Made by a program: the position numbers and the translations under genes
Shown here: piece after piece, positions 1-6,344 of the stretch
Position numbering within the stretch: the stretch's first letter is position 1
Layout of the letters: the number at the start of each line of letters is the position of its first letter
The notes under the pieces: model-generated
What the model was told of the DNA's origin: nothing
The model's database searches: none
What the model saw: only the letters and a program-made list of their open reading frames with translations
Source of the DNA: Kineosporiaceae bacterium
GTDB lineage: Bacteria; Actinomycetota; Actinomycetes; Actinomycetales; Angustibacteraceae
Direction: 5' to 3'
NCBI GenBank assembly: GCA_027345905.1
Contig: DAIETC010000200.1
Location: forward strand, 1-9,303
DNA length: 9,303 bases

Positions 1-73
1 GGGTGAGCAGTTCACCCAGGGTCTGCACCTGGGCTACCAGCGCAGCCGCACCCACACCACTCGACTCGGACAC
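1..73 (-). CDS. N-terminus of an unidentified protein, cut by the left edge
   Basis: Reading the minus strand from a GTG at 73-71, an open frame runs to the window edge and encodes about 24 residues, starting (M)SESSGVGAAALVAQVQTL. The piece is rich in Ala, Val, Leu and Gln and is probably helical. It is too short to assign a family. Support is contextual: third positions are mostly G or C, and a strong promoter-like sequence (TTGACC, 18 nt, TAGAAT) lies immediately upstream, with 7 nt between the -10 hexamer and the GTG. That would make the transcript leaderless. No Shine-Dalgarno sequence is visible. The rest of the gene lies outside the window. Confidence 0.6.
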   Translation of the reverse strand, partial: MSESSGVGAAALVAQVQTLGELLT

Positions 74-255
74 GTGTACGATTCTACGGAAGGCAACCCC
101 CATCGGTCAAGGCGGCCGCACCACCTGTGGGTAACGCCGCACTCCCGCCTCAGACCGGGTCGAGCTGCTCGCAACGTCGGGGACGGCGACCTACTGGCGA
201 ACAGCCCGTACGGCACGCCGCAGATCTGCAAGCGCCTATGTGCCAGGGTTCTTGG
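74..255. other. Intergenic gap between two minus-strand genes
   Basis: The 182 bp hold the promoter of the left-edge gene at their left end and otherwise no gene I can support. Short palindromes (GCGGCCGC at 111-118, GCAGATCTGC at 220-229) and one sequence resembling a DnaA box (TTACCCACA, minus strand, 134-126) occur singly. No hairpin followed by a U-tract was found downstream of the methyltransferase that ends at 256. Confidence 0.5.
81..110 (-). promoter_or_regulatory. Housekeeping-sigma-type promoter, probably giving a leaderless mRNA
   Basis: On the minus strand, TTGACC (110-105) is separated by 18 nt from TAGAAT (86-81). Each hexamer matches five of six bases of the TTGACA/TATAAT consensus. 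The GTG start of the left-edge gene follows after 7 nt, so the expected transcription start falls at or beside the first base of the start codon. An 8-bp palindrome, ACACGTGT (70-77), overlaps the predicted start site; it may be chance. Confidence 0.65.
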
Positions 256-888
256 TCAGCGAAGGAAACTGAAGAGGCGCGCCGGCAGTTTCTGCGACTG
301 TTCCGACTCCTGGTGCACCAAGCGAGCGAGGCTGACGCCATGTCGAGCAGGCGCCCCGTCGTACCGCAACTCCTGAAAACCCGCTTCAACAAACAAGTCT
401 CGGACCTGCGGGCGCCGATCCGGCTCACTGGCCCCCCGCGTCCAGATCACCTGACCGCCGGCAACGAGTAACCGCGGCAGATGCGTGATGGTGCGTACAA
501 GGTCGTTGTCGTCGATGTTGCCGAATACCCCGCAGACCAGCAGCAGATCCACTGGCGTGAAATCGGCAAAGGACGCGGGGTCGCCGGCATCGCCGTGCCG
601 GACGTCCATGTGCTCCAGCCCGGCCCGGTCAGCTCGCTCACGCGCTTTGGCGACGAGAAGCGGCTCAGCCTCGACCAGAACCGACCTCGTCTGCTCCCGA
701 CGCTCCGAGGCCGCCAGGACCGGGACGATGTCGCGACCGTCGCCCGCGCACAGGCTCAGCACCCGGGTCGGGCCGGCACCCATGGCCCGCAGCGCGGCGT
801 CCGCATAGTCCTGCACGATCGACAACCGCTGTGACAGTGCAGACACCGGGTCGTCGTAACCACGATGCCACTCGAGCCAATCCGTCAT
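256..888 (-). CDS. Class I SAM-dependent methyltransferase, substrate unknown
   Basis: The 210-residue protein has a Rossmann-fold SAM-binding core. Motif I is VLSLCAGDGRD at about residues 43-53. An acidic strand end, LVEAEP (about 71-76), should contact the SAM ribose. A GD pair sits at 99-100, VDLLLVCGVFGNI (113-125) is the motif IV region, and LLVAGGQVIW (140-149) the next strand. The start chosen is ATG 888-886; an upstream extension exists in frame but reads into the divergent MidA-family gene with non-protein-like sequence. An AGGA lies 7 nt upstream, and the hexamer CAGGAT ends 6 nt before the ATG, so either leadered or leaderless initiation is possible. The basic, Gln/Ser-rich C-terminal tail has no recognised function. 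The gene diverges from the MidA-family gene across 57 bp. Methyltransferase class is confident; the substrate is not inferable. Confidence 0.85.
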   Translation of the reverse strand: MTDWLEWHRGYDDPVSALSQRLSIVQDYADAALRAMGAGPTRVLSLCAGDGRDIVPVLAASERREQTRSVLVEAEPLLVAKARERADRAGLEHMDVRHGDAGDPASFADFTPVDLLLVCGVFGNIDDNDLVRTITHLPRLLVAGGQVIWTRGASEPDRRPQVRDLFVEAGFQELRYDGAPARHGVSLARLVHQESEQSQKLPARLFSFLR

Positions 889-945
889 GAACTCATCCTG
901 ACACCGCCGGCCCTGGGGCGGCCCGGTCGGCGACACACTGGGCCA
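889..945. promoter_or_regulatory. Divergent promoter region between the two methyltransferases
   Basis: These 57 bp must drive both flanking genes. On the minus strand CAGGAT (900-895) ends 6 nt before the ATG at 888. On the plus strand CACACT (934-939) ends 6 nt before the ATG at 946. Both fit a degenerate -10 (YANNNT) with leaderless spacing. No good -35 element is visible for either. The centre is a GC-rich CCGCC...GGCGG inverted repeat, which is unremarkable at this base composition. Confidence 0.4.
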
Positions 946-1944
946 ATGCCCTCGACGCGAGCCCACAGCCGGCCCTTCGAGCATGCCTGGCATGACGCGC
1001 TGTACGGCCCGAAGGGGTTCTACCGGACCGCCGCCCCGGTCGAGCACTTCCGCACGAGCGCGCACGCGTCACCCCTGCTCGCGAAGGCACTGGCGCGACT
1101 GGCACGCGAGTGCGGCCTGAGCGGGGTCGTCGATATCGGCAGCGGGCGCGGCGAGCTGTTGAACGCGCTCGCGGACGTCGGCCCCGGCCTTGAGCTGGTC
1201 GGCGTCGACGTGGTGCCGCGGCCGACCAGCCTGCTGCCGAGCGCACGCTGGGTCGACTCCCCCGGCGGCCCCGACCTACCCGACCTGGGCGGCGCGGCAG
1301 AAGGCGCGCTGGTCGTGGCGAACGAGTGGCTGGACGACGTTCCGTGCCCGGTCCTGCAGGTCGACGACCGCGGGCGCCTGCGGGTCGTCCACACCACACG
1401 GGAGGGCTCGCAGACCCTCGGGGACCCGCCGACGGCGCCCGATCTGGAATGGGTGCGGCGTTGGTGGCCGGTCGACGGCGCACCCCCGGGGACGCGCGTG
1501 GAGGTGGGCAGGTCCCGCGACCTGGCGTGGGCGTCTCTGGTACGCCAGGCGCACAACAGCGTGCTCGTGGCCATCGACTACGCCCATCACGCGGCGTCGC
1601 GACCGCCCACCGGCACCTTGGTCGGCTTTCGCGCGGGCCGCCAGGTCGCGCCGGTGCCGGACCGCAGCTGTGACATCACCGCGCACGTGGCCATGGACGC
1701 CGTCGCCGAAGCCACCCCGGACGTGACCTCGTCGGTGCTCACCACCCAGCGCGAAGCCTTGCAACTGCTGGGAATCACGGCAGAACCGCCTCCGCATGCG
1801 CTGGCCACGCAGAATCCGACGGCCTACCTCGCCGCCCTCGCGAACGCGGGCGAGGCCGGCGAGCTGCTCGCTCGCGACGGGCTCGGGGGCTTCGTCTGGC
1901 TGGTGCAGTCGCGCGGCCCGCAGGTGCCGCCACTGTGCCCCTGA
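946..1944 (+). CDS. MidA/NDUFAF7-family (DUF185) SAM-dependent methyltransferase
   Basis: The 332-residue protein matches the DUF185 family. The N-terminal GFYR...HFRTSAHASP block (about 24-43) is followed by the SAM-binding loop DIGSGRGEL (63-71), VGVDVVPRP (85-93), ANEWLDDVP (125-133), and the C-terminal LVAIDYAHH and DITAHVAMDAV blocks (207-215, 243-253). In eukaryotes NDUFAF7 symmetrically dimethylates an arginine of the complex I subunit NDUFS2, the NuoD homologue; bacterial members are mostly uncharacterised. ATG 946 is chosen because family similarity begins just after it and the hexamer CACACT ends 6 nt before it. An earlier in-frame ATG at 865 would run into the divergent gene and its promoter. 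No clear Shine-Dalgarno is present. A NuoD paralogue lies 3.2 kb downstream on the same strand. The protein is soluble, with no signal peptide or membrane segment. Family is confident; the target is inferred. Confidence 0.9.
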   Translation: MPSTRAHSRPFEHAWHDALYGPKGFYRTAAPVEHFRTSAHASPLLAKALARLARECGLSGVVDIGSGRGELLNALADVGPGLELVGVDVVPRPTSLLPSARWVDSPGGPDLPDLGGAAEGALVVANEWLDDVPCPVLQVDDRGRLRVVHTTREGSQTLGDPPTAPDLEWVRRWWPVDGAPPGTRVEVGRSRDLAWASLVRQAHNSVLVAIDYAHHAASRPPTGTLVGFRAGRQVAPVPDRSCDITAHVAMDAVAEATPDVTSSVLTTQREALQLLGITAEPPPHALATQNPTAYLAALANAGEAGELLARDGLGGFVWLVQSRGPQVPPLCP

Positions 1945-1962
1945 GGCCGCCGACGCCATGAC

Positions 1963-3195
1963 TCAGCCGGCGACAGGCAGCGTGCGGTAGCCACGCAGGA
2001 CGAAGGTCGGCCGGCGCACGGGCGCACCGACCAGGTGCAGGCCCGGGTAACGCCGCAGCAGGGCGGGCAACGAGGTCTGCAGCTCCAGCCGGGCTAGCGG
2101 GGCACCGAGGCAGAAGTGAATGCCCACGCCGAACGCGAGATGCGCGTTCGGGTTGCGGTCGGCGACGAACCGGTCGGGTTCAGCGAAGACCGCCGGGTCA
2201 CGGTTGGCCGCCCCCAGCAAGGCCGCCACCTTCTGCCCGGTGGCCAACCGCATCGGCCCGGACGACGTCACCAGCTCGACGTCGCAGGTGGCCGTGCGCT
2301 CGAACAGGTGCAGCGGCGAGTCGTGGCGCAACATCTCCTCAACGGCCAGCGCCACCAGACGTGAGTCAGAGACGTTGCGCCGCACCATATCCAGCTGGTC
2401 AGGCGCGTCGAACAACGAGACGAGCCCGTTACCGAAACCGTTGACGCTCGCCTCATGCCCGGCGTTCAGCAACAGCACGACGGTGGCGACGAGCTCATGC
2501 TCGCTCAGCCGGTCCGAACCGTCCCGCACCTGCACCAGGTGGCTGACCAGGTCGTCGCGCGGAGCGGCGCGCCGCTGCTGGGCAAGCGCCCCGACGTACT
2601 CGGCGAACTCGCCGGCGGCGCGGCGGGCGTCGACCTCGTCCTGAGCCGTGCGGTTCACCTCGTACATGCGCACGATGGCCTGCGACCAGGGGCGCAGCAG
2701 GTGCCGGTCGGCCGTCGGCCAGCCGAGCAGCTCGGCGATCACCAGCACCGGCAGCGGCTCGGCGTAGTCGGCGAGGGCGTCGAACCTGCCGTGGGCGGCC
2801 AACGTGTCGGCGCAGCCGTCGAGCAGTGACTCGGCGAGCTGGCCGATCCGTGGCCGTAGTCGTTCGACATGGCCGCGCGCAAACGCCTGCGCCACAAGCC
2901 TTCGCAGCCGCGTGTGTTTGGGCGGTTCGCTGTCCAGGATCGAATCCGCGTGCAGCCAGTTGAACGTGTCCCACCGCTGGAGCGGCCGGCGGGGCGCGAA
3001 GATACGGCCCAGCCGGCGCTCACGCAGCACCGTGCTGCATGCCTCGTGCGAGAAGGCGAGGGCCATACCCAACCCGGGGTGCCAGCCGACCGGCGTACGG
3101 GCACGCACCGCGGCAAACGCCGGGTAGGGGTCCGCGACGACCGCGGACGCAGCCAGGTCCAGGTCGGTCGGCTCCAGCAGCGGGACACCGGTCAT
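1963..3195 (-). CDS. Cytochrome P450, soluble bacterial class, substrate unknown
   Basis: The 410-residue length is typical of actinobacterial P450s fed by ferredoxin and reductase. The I-helix reads AGHEAS (245-250), the K-helix ExxR is Glu287-Arg290, and the heme loop FGVGIHFCLG (355-364) supplies Cys362 as the thiolate ligand. The C-helix EPPKHTRLR (90-98) is also typical. The I-helix position usually held by the proton-relay threonine is Ala249, followed by Ser250, as I recall for P450eryF and OleP. The ATG at 3195-3193 overlaps the TGA of the upstream PH-domain gene (ATGA), so translation is likely coupled; a longer frame upstream is antisense to nothing useful and lies inside that gene. 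No ferredoxin or reductase gene is nearby. It ends 18 bp from the convergent MidA-family gene. P450 identity is certain; reaction and subfamily are not. Confidence 0.97.
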   Translation of the reverse strand: MTGVPLLEPTDLDLAASAVVADPYPAFAAVRARTPVGWHPGLGMALAFSHEACSTVLRERRLGRIFAPRRPLQRWDTFNWLHADSILDSEPPKHTRLRRLVAQAFARGHVERLRPRIGQLAESLLDGCADTLAAHGRFDALADYAEPLPVLVIAELLGWPTADRHLLRPWSQAIVRMYEVNRTAQDEVDARRAAGEFAEYVGALAQQRRAAPRDDLVSHLVQVRDGSDRLSEHELVATVVLLLNAGHEASVNGFGNGLVSLFDAPDQLDMVRRNVSDSRLVALAVEEMLRHDSPLHLFERTATCDVELVTSSGPMRLATGQKVAALLGAANRDPAVFAEPDRFVADRNPNAHLAFGVGIHFCLGAPLARLELQTSLPALLRRYPGLHLVGAPVRRPTFVLRGYRTLPVAG

Positions 3196-4631
3196 CGGCC
3201 CAGCATCCACCGTCCGTCGTGCGCGCTGTCGCTGCGGGCGGACGTCGCCCGTTCGGCCTGCTGGTGCAACAGCTGGGCGGCCGCGAGCGCGGGCAGGTGC
3301 TGCACCCGGGGCGTGACCGGCCCGCGGGTGGAGTGCAGCACGAACGTGGCCACACCCAGCCGGCGCTGCAGGGGGCCCTGCAGCAACGCCAGGCTCTGGG
3401 TGCGCTCGTGGGGCACGATGTCGAGCTCGCGCCGAAACACCCCGCGCCGGGCCAGCAGCACCGACGCGGTGACCCGCACCCCATGACGGCGCCACCCGAT
3501 CGGGTCGAGCAGCCGAGCCCGGGGCGGGCTGGACAGGAAACCCGCTGCCGAGCCCCGTCCGGTGAGCCCCGCCTGGATCAGCTCGGCCGAAAGGTCGTCG
3601 TACGTCGCGGGCCGGCTCTGCGAGCCTGGGTCGGTCAGCACGAGCGAGACGACCAGCAGCGCCTCGGCGCGCGTGCCCACGGTGAGCAGCAGGTGCTCGT
3701 CGGCCTCGCGGTCCTCCTTGTTGCGCCCGGCGCCGTACCCGGCGACGTTGACCTCGACCCGCCACCAGTCGCGGCCGCGCCACAGCAGCGGCTGGCGCAG
3801 GCGCAACGCCTGCACCCGCCCGGGTGGCACCGTCTGCGAACGGGTCGTCAGCAGCCCGTGGTGCAGGCGAATCCCGTCCGGCGAGGTGGCGACGATGAAC
3901 CCGAAGCCGCCGGTGAACCGCGACCACAGGATGCCGACCAGACCGAACCCGATGGGCAGCAGCGCGGCCAGCGCCGCCGGCAGGTGGAACCAGATCGTGG
4001 CGAGCACGGCTGCGGTCACCAGGGCGGCGCCGAGCACCGTGACCGGGTCGCGCACCAGCGACTCCACCAGACGGCCGACCGAGACCTCGAGGACCGCCCG
4101 CTCGGGTGCCTGCGGTGCCACGTCGCCCTCGAAGCGCAGGCCCGCGGCACGGGCCAGCAAGGTGCTGCGCAGCGCCTGCGCGTCGGCCTCACGCAACAGC
4201 GAAAGCCGGATGGACGAGTCACCGCCGCCGGCCACCTCCAGGCTGAGCTCGGCCAGACCGAAGAACCTGGCCAGCAAGGGGCGCACCACGTCGACGGCCT
4301 GCAACCGGTCGAGCTGGGTAGCTCGCTCATGGCGAAAGAGCACGCCGGTGCGCAGCTGCAGCGAGTCAGCGCCCACGCGGTAGCGCGCGCGGCGCCAGGC
4401 CAGCACGGCGTAGAGGCCGCCGAGCAGGGCGGTCGCGACGATGACCGCGAGGGTGATGAGCGCTTCGGAGCGGCTCGGGATGCCGGTGCGCACCAGCTCC
4501 CCGCCGCGCTGCTGGCCGATCACGACGAGTAACGCGGCCACGACCTTCCAGCCGCGCACAAACGGGGTGAGCGGGTGCAACCGCTGCCATTGCCCCTCAC
4601 CGGCGGCCGGGACGGCGGCAGGGGAGCTCAC
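3192..4631 (-). CDS. Membrane protein with three bacterial PH (bPH2) domains, YdbT-like
   Basis: The 479-residue protein contains three bPH2 (PF03703-type) domains with membrane helices between them. Domain 1 is about residues 80-156, with the signature RATQLDRLQAVDVVRPLLAR; domain 2 is about 240-320, and domain 3 about 385-458, with ERTQSLALLQGPLQRRLG. Membrane segments are near 25-40 (weak), 57-79 and 197-236, the last probably two helices. Length and order match the YdbT family of Firmicutes and actinobacteria, where it pairs with a short single-bPH2 protein, as here. A role in cell-envelope stress or export has been discussed for Bacillus homologues, but the function is unresolved. The start is GTG 4631-4629, overlapping the upstream TGA by 4 bp (GTGA). 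Its own stop overlaps the P450 start by 4 bp. Confidence 0.92.
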   Translation of the reverse strand: MSSPAAVPAAGEGQWQRLHPLTPFVRGWKVVAALLVVIGQQRGGELVRTGIPSRSEALITLAVIVATALLGGLYAVLAWRRARYRVGADSLQLRTGVLFRHERATQLDRLQAVDVVRPLLARFFGLAELSLEVAGGGDSSIRLSLLREADAQALRSTLLARAAGLRFEGDVAPQAPERAVLEVSVGRLVESLVRDPVTVLGAALVTAAVLATIWFHLPAALAALLPIGFGLVGILWSRFTGGFGFIVATSPDGIRLHHGLLTTRSQTVPPGRVQALRLRQPLLWRGRDWWRVEVNVAGYGAGRNKEDREADEHLLLTVGTRAEALLVVSLVLTDPGSQSRPATYDDLSAELIQAGLTGRGSAAGFLSSPPRARLLDPIGWRRHGVRVTASVLLARRGVFRRELDIVPHERTQSLALLQGPLQRRLGVATFVLHSTRGPVTPRVQHLPALAAAQLLHQQAERATSARSDSAHDGRWMLGR

Positions 4632-5119
4632 AGACCGGCCAGGCGGGCCTCGCCCCGACGCGCCAGGGTGTCGCGCAGCCGGGCCGCCTGCTCGGGGGTC
4701 AGGCCAGGGATAGCGGCATCGCTGCCCGGCGAGGCGGTGTGCAGCTGCACCCTCGCGATACCGAGTGCGCGGTCGAGCGGTCCGGCTTCGACGTCGACGA
4801 ACTGCATGCGGCCGTAAGGAACCACGACGAGCGAACGAAACATCACGCCCCGGCGCACCAGCAGGTCATCGGCTCGCTCGGCATACCCGATCGCCGCCAC
4901 CTGGCGCCCGATCAGCCACCAGAGCCATCCCAGCACCAGCAGCGGGGCGAGCGCGGCCAGGGCGAGCACCGGACTGCTGAGCGCTGCGCCCAGCAACGCG
5001 GCGAGGGCGAGAACCACCAGCGGAACGCCCATGGCCAGCCGCCGAGCCAGCGCCAGCCGCGGCGACACGCGGTGCCAGCTGACGTCGTCCGGGACGAACG
5101 GGTCGCCGCCGGTCTGCAT
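4628..5119 (-). CDS. Small membrane protein with one bPH2 domain, YdbS-like
   Basis: The 163-residue protein has two membrane helices (about 31-48 and 50-70) followed by one cytosolic bPH2 domain (about 77-153). The domain carries the diagnostic pattern VVPYGRMQFVDVEAGPLDRA (99-118). It is the first gene of the operon that continues with the three-domain bPH2 protein and the P450; such short and long bPH2 genes are usually adjacent. ATG 5119-5117 is chosen because the preceding in-frame extension runs through the divergent nuoD-like gene and is not protein-like. The hexamer CAGCAT ends 6 nt before the ATG, and Shine-Dalgarno potential is weak (GGCAG). The stop overlaps the next gene's GTG by 4 bp. 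Confidence 0.9.
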   Translation of the reverse strand: MQTGGDPFVPDDVSWHRVSPRLALARRLAMGVPLVVLALAALLGAALSSPVLALAALAPLLVLGWLWWLIGRQVAAIGYAERADDLLVRRGVMFRSLVVVPYGRMQFVDVEAGPLDRALGIARVQLHTASPGSDAAIPGLTPEQAARLRDTLARRGEARLAGL

Positions 5120-5171
5120 GCTGCCATGCTGGCACACCGGCCCCATCCCAAGCGGTGGCAGACTTCGCCGG
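5120..5171. promoter_or_regulatory. Divergent promoter region: bPH2-P450 operon and NuoD-like gene
   Basis: Fifty-two bp separate the ATG at 5119 (minus) from the GTG at 5172 (plus). CAGCAT (minus, 5131-5126) ends 6 nt before the ATG, and CAGACT (plus, 5159-5164) ends 7 nt before the GTG. A perfect inverted repeat TGCCA-TGC-TGGCA occupies 5122-5134, and TGGCA recurs at 5156-5160 beside the plus-strand hexamer. This arrangement could be an operator, but no family of regulator is implied. Confidence 0.4.
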
Positions 5172-6344
5172 GTGACCGAGACGGCGCAGGGACGCGAGCT
5201 GAGCGTGGGGGTCGGTGCCGGCGGCCTGGCCACCAGCGACATGGTGCTCAACATCGGACCGCAGCACCCAGCCACCCACGGCGTGCTGCGCCTGCTGCTC
5301 ACCGTGGACGGCGAGCGGATCGTGTCGGCGGACCCGATCGTCGGCTACATGCACCGGGGCGCCGAGAAGCTGTTCGAGGTACGCGACTACCGCCAGATCA
5401 TCGTGCTGGCCAACCGGCACGACTGGCTGTCCGCGTTCTCCAACGAGCTGGGCGTGGTGCTGGGCGTCGAGCGGATGCTGGGCATGGAGGTGCCCGAGCG
5501 GGCGGTGTGGGCGCGCACGCTGCTCGCCGAGCTCAACCGGGTGCTGAACCACCTGATGTTCCTGGGCGCCTACCCCCTCGAGCTGGGTGCGATCACCCCG
5601 ATCTTCTACGCGTTTCGCGAGCGCGAAGAGCTGCAGGCCGTGATGGAGGAGGTCAGTGGCGGGCGCATGCACTACATGTTCAACCGGGTCGGCGGCCTCA
5701 AGGAGGACCTACCGGCGGGGTGGCTGACCCGCGCCGAGCAGGCGGTGGCCGCCGTTCGTCGTCGGCTCCCGGACATCGAGGCCCTGGTGGTCGGCAACGA
5801 GATCGTGTCGGCTCGCACCCTCGGAGTCGGAGTGTTGACCCGCGAGCTGGCTGCGGCGTACGGCGTGAGCGGCCCCATCGCGCGCGCGAGCGGACTGGAC
5901 CTGGACCTGCGCCGTGATGAGCCGTACCTGGCCTACGGCACGCTGTTCGCACCCGGAGGCCCCGGCCGGGTGGTGACGCGGACGGCGGGAGACGCGCTCG
6001 CCCGCCTGGAGTGCCTGCTCGAGCAGGTGCACGTCTCCCTCGACCTCGTCGAGGCCTGCATCGCGCAGCTGCGTTCTCTTGCAACGGGTCCGATCAACGT
6101 GCGGCTACCCAAGGTGGTACGGGTCCCGGAGGGTCACATCTACACCTGGACGGAGAACCCGTTGGGATTCAACGGGTACTACCTGGTCTCGCGCGGCGAC
6201 AAGGTGCCGTGGCGGCTGAAGTTGCGCTCGGCGTCCTTCGGCAACGTCCAGGTGCTGGGCCGCCTGTTGCCCGGCGCCCTGATCAGCGACATGGTCGCCA
6301 TCTTGGGGTCGATGTTCTTCGTGGTCGGCGACATCGACAAGTAG
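5172..6344 (+). CDS. NuoD-like protein (complex I 49-kDa subunit paralogue), outside a nuo operon
   Basis: The 390-residue protein is homologous over its full length to NuoD. It has GPQHPATHGVLR (29-40), HRGAEKL (61-67), LELGAITPIFYAFRERE (136-152), RVGGLKEDLP (172-181), and the C-terminal block LISDMVAILGS (370-380). Relative to bovine 49-kDa mature numbering the N-terminal half aligns with a constant offset of 23. The quinone-site histidine (bovine His59) is His36 and Arg85 is Arg62, but the quinone-site tyrosine (Tyr108) is Trp85. The C-terminus also departs from the usual -SxDxVxGEVDR, reading SMFFVVGDIDK. No CxxC hydrogenase motif exists. The GTG start at 5172 is preferred over an in-frame ATG at 5031 inside the divergent gene. 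No nuoC or other nuo gene is nearby. Streptomyces genomes, as I recall, annotate similar second copies as nuoD2. Confidence 0.93.
   Translation: MTETAQGRELSVGVGAGGLATSDMVLNIGPQHPATHGVLRLLLTVDGERIVSADPIVGYMHRGAEKLFEVRDYRQIIVLANRHDWLSAFSNELGVVLGVERMLGMEVPERAVWARTLLAELNRVLNHLMFLGAYPLELGAITPIFYAFREREELQAVMEEVSGGRMHYMFNRVGGLKEDLPAGWLTRAEQAVAAVRRRLPDIEALVVGNEIVSARTLGVGVLTRELAAAYGVSGPIARASGLDLDLRRDEPYLAYGTLFAPGGPGRVVTRTAGDALARLECLLEQVHVSLDLVEACIAQLRSLATGPINVRLPKVVRVPEGHIYTWTENPLGFNGYYLVSRGDKVPWRLKLRSASFGNVQVLGRLLPGALISDMVAILGSMFFVVGDIDK

Noticed and set aside
126..134. DnaA-box-like TTACCCACA (minus strand)
   Set aside because: Single occurrence, with no cluster, AT-rich region or dnaA/dnaN neighbour, so there is no support for an origin.
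111..229. Short palindromes GCGGCCGC and GCAGATCTGC
   Set aside because: Loopless restriction-site-like palindromes without promoter context; expected by chance at this composition.
74..471. Overlapping plus-strand frames at the left of the window
   Set aside because: They run antisense through the methyltransferase and the left-edge promoter, have no motif and lack a plausible initiation signal.
1941..1966. CTGAG...CTCAG inverted repeat between the convergent MidA-family and P450 genes
   Set aside because: Only 5 bp of stem across a 16-nt loop with no U-tract; too weak to call a terminator.
3196..3927. N-terminal extension of the P450 (open frame continues upstream)
   Set aside because: The extension is an out-of-frame reading of the bPH2 gene, Arg/Ala/Pro-rich; the P450 fold starts normally at ATG 3195, which overlaps the upstream stop.
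3039..4532. 497-codon open frame on the plus strand opposite the triple-bPH2 gene
   Set aside because: It is antisense to a gene with clear family motifs; its translation is Gln/Arg/Pro/His-rich low-complexity sequence typical of the shadow frame of GC-rich genes.
5031..5171. Earlier ATG start for the NuoD-like protein at 5031
   Set aside because: The added 47 residues would be antisense to the divergent bPH2 gene and are unlike any NuoD N-terminus.
4739..5917. 392-codon plus-strand frame spanning the small bPH2 gene and the start of the NuoD-like gene
   Set aside because: It crosses an antisense gene, a promoter region and an out-of-frame real gene, and its translation is Arg/His/Pro-rich without motifs.
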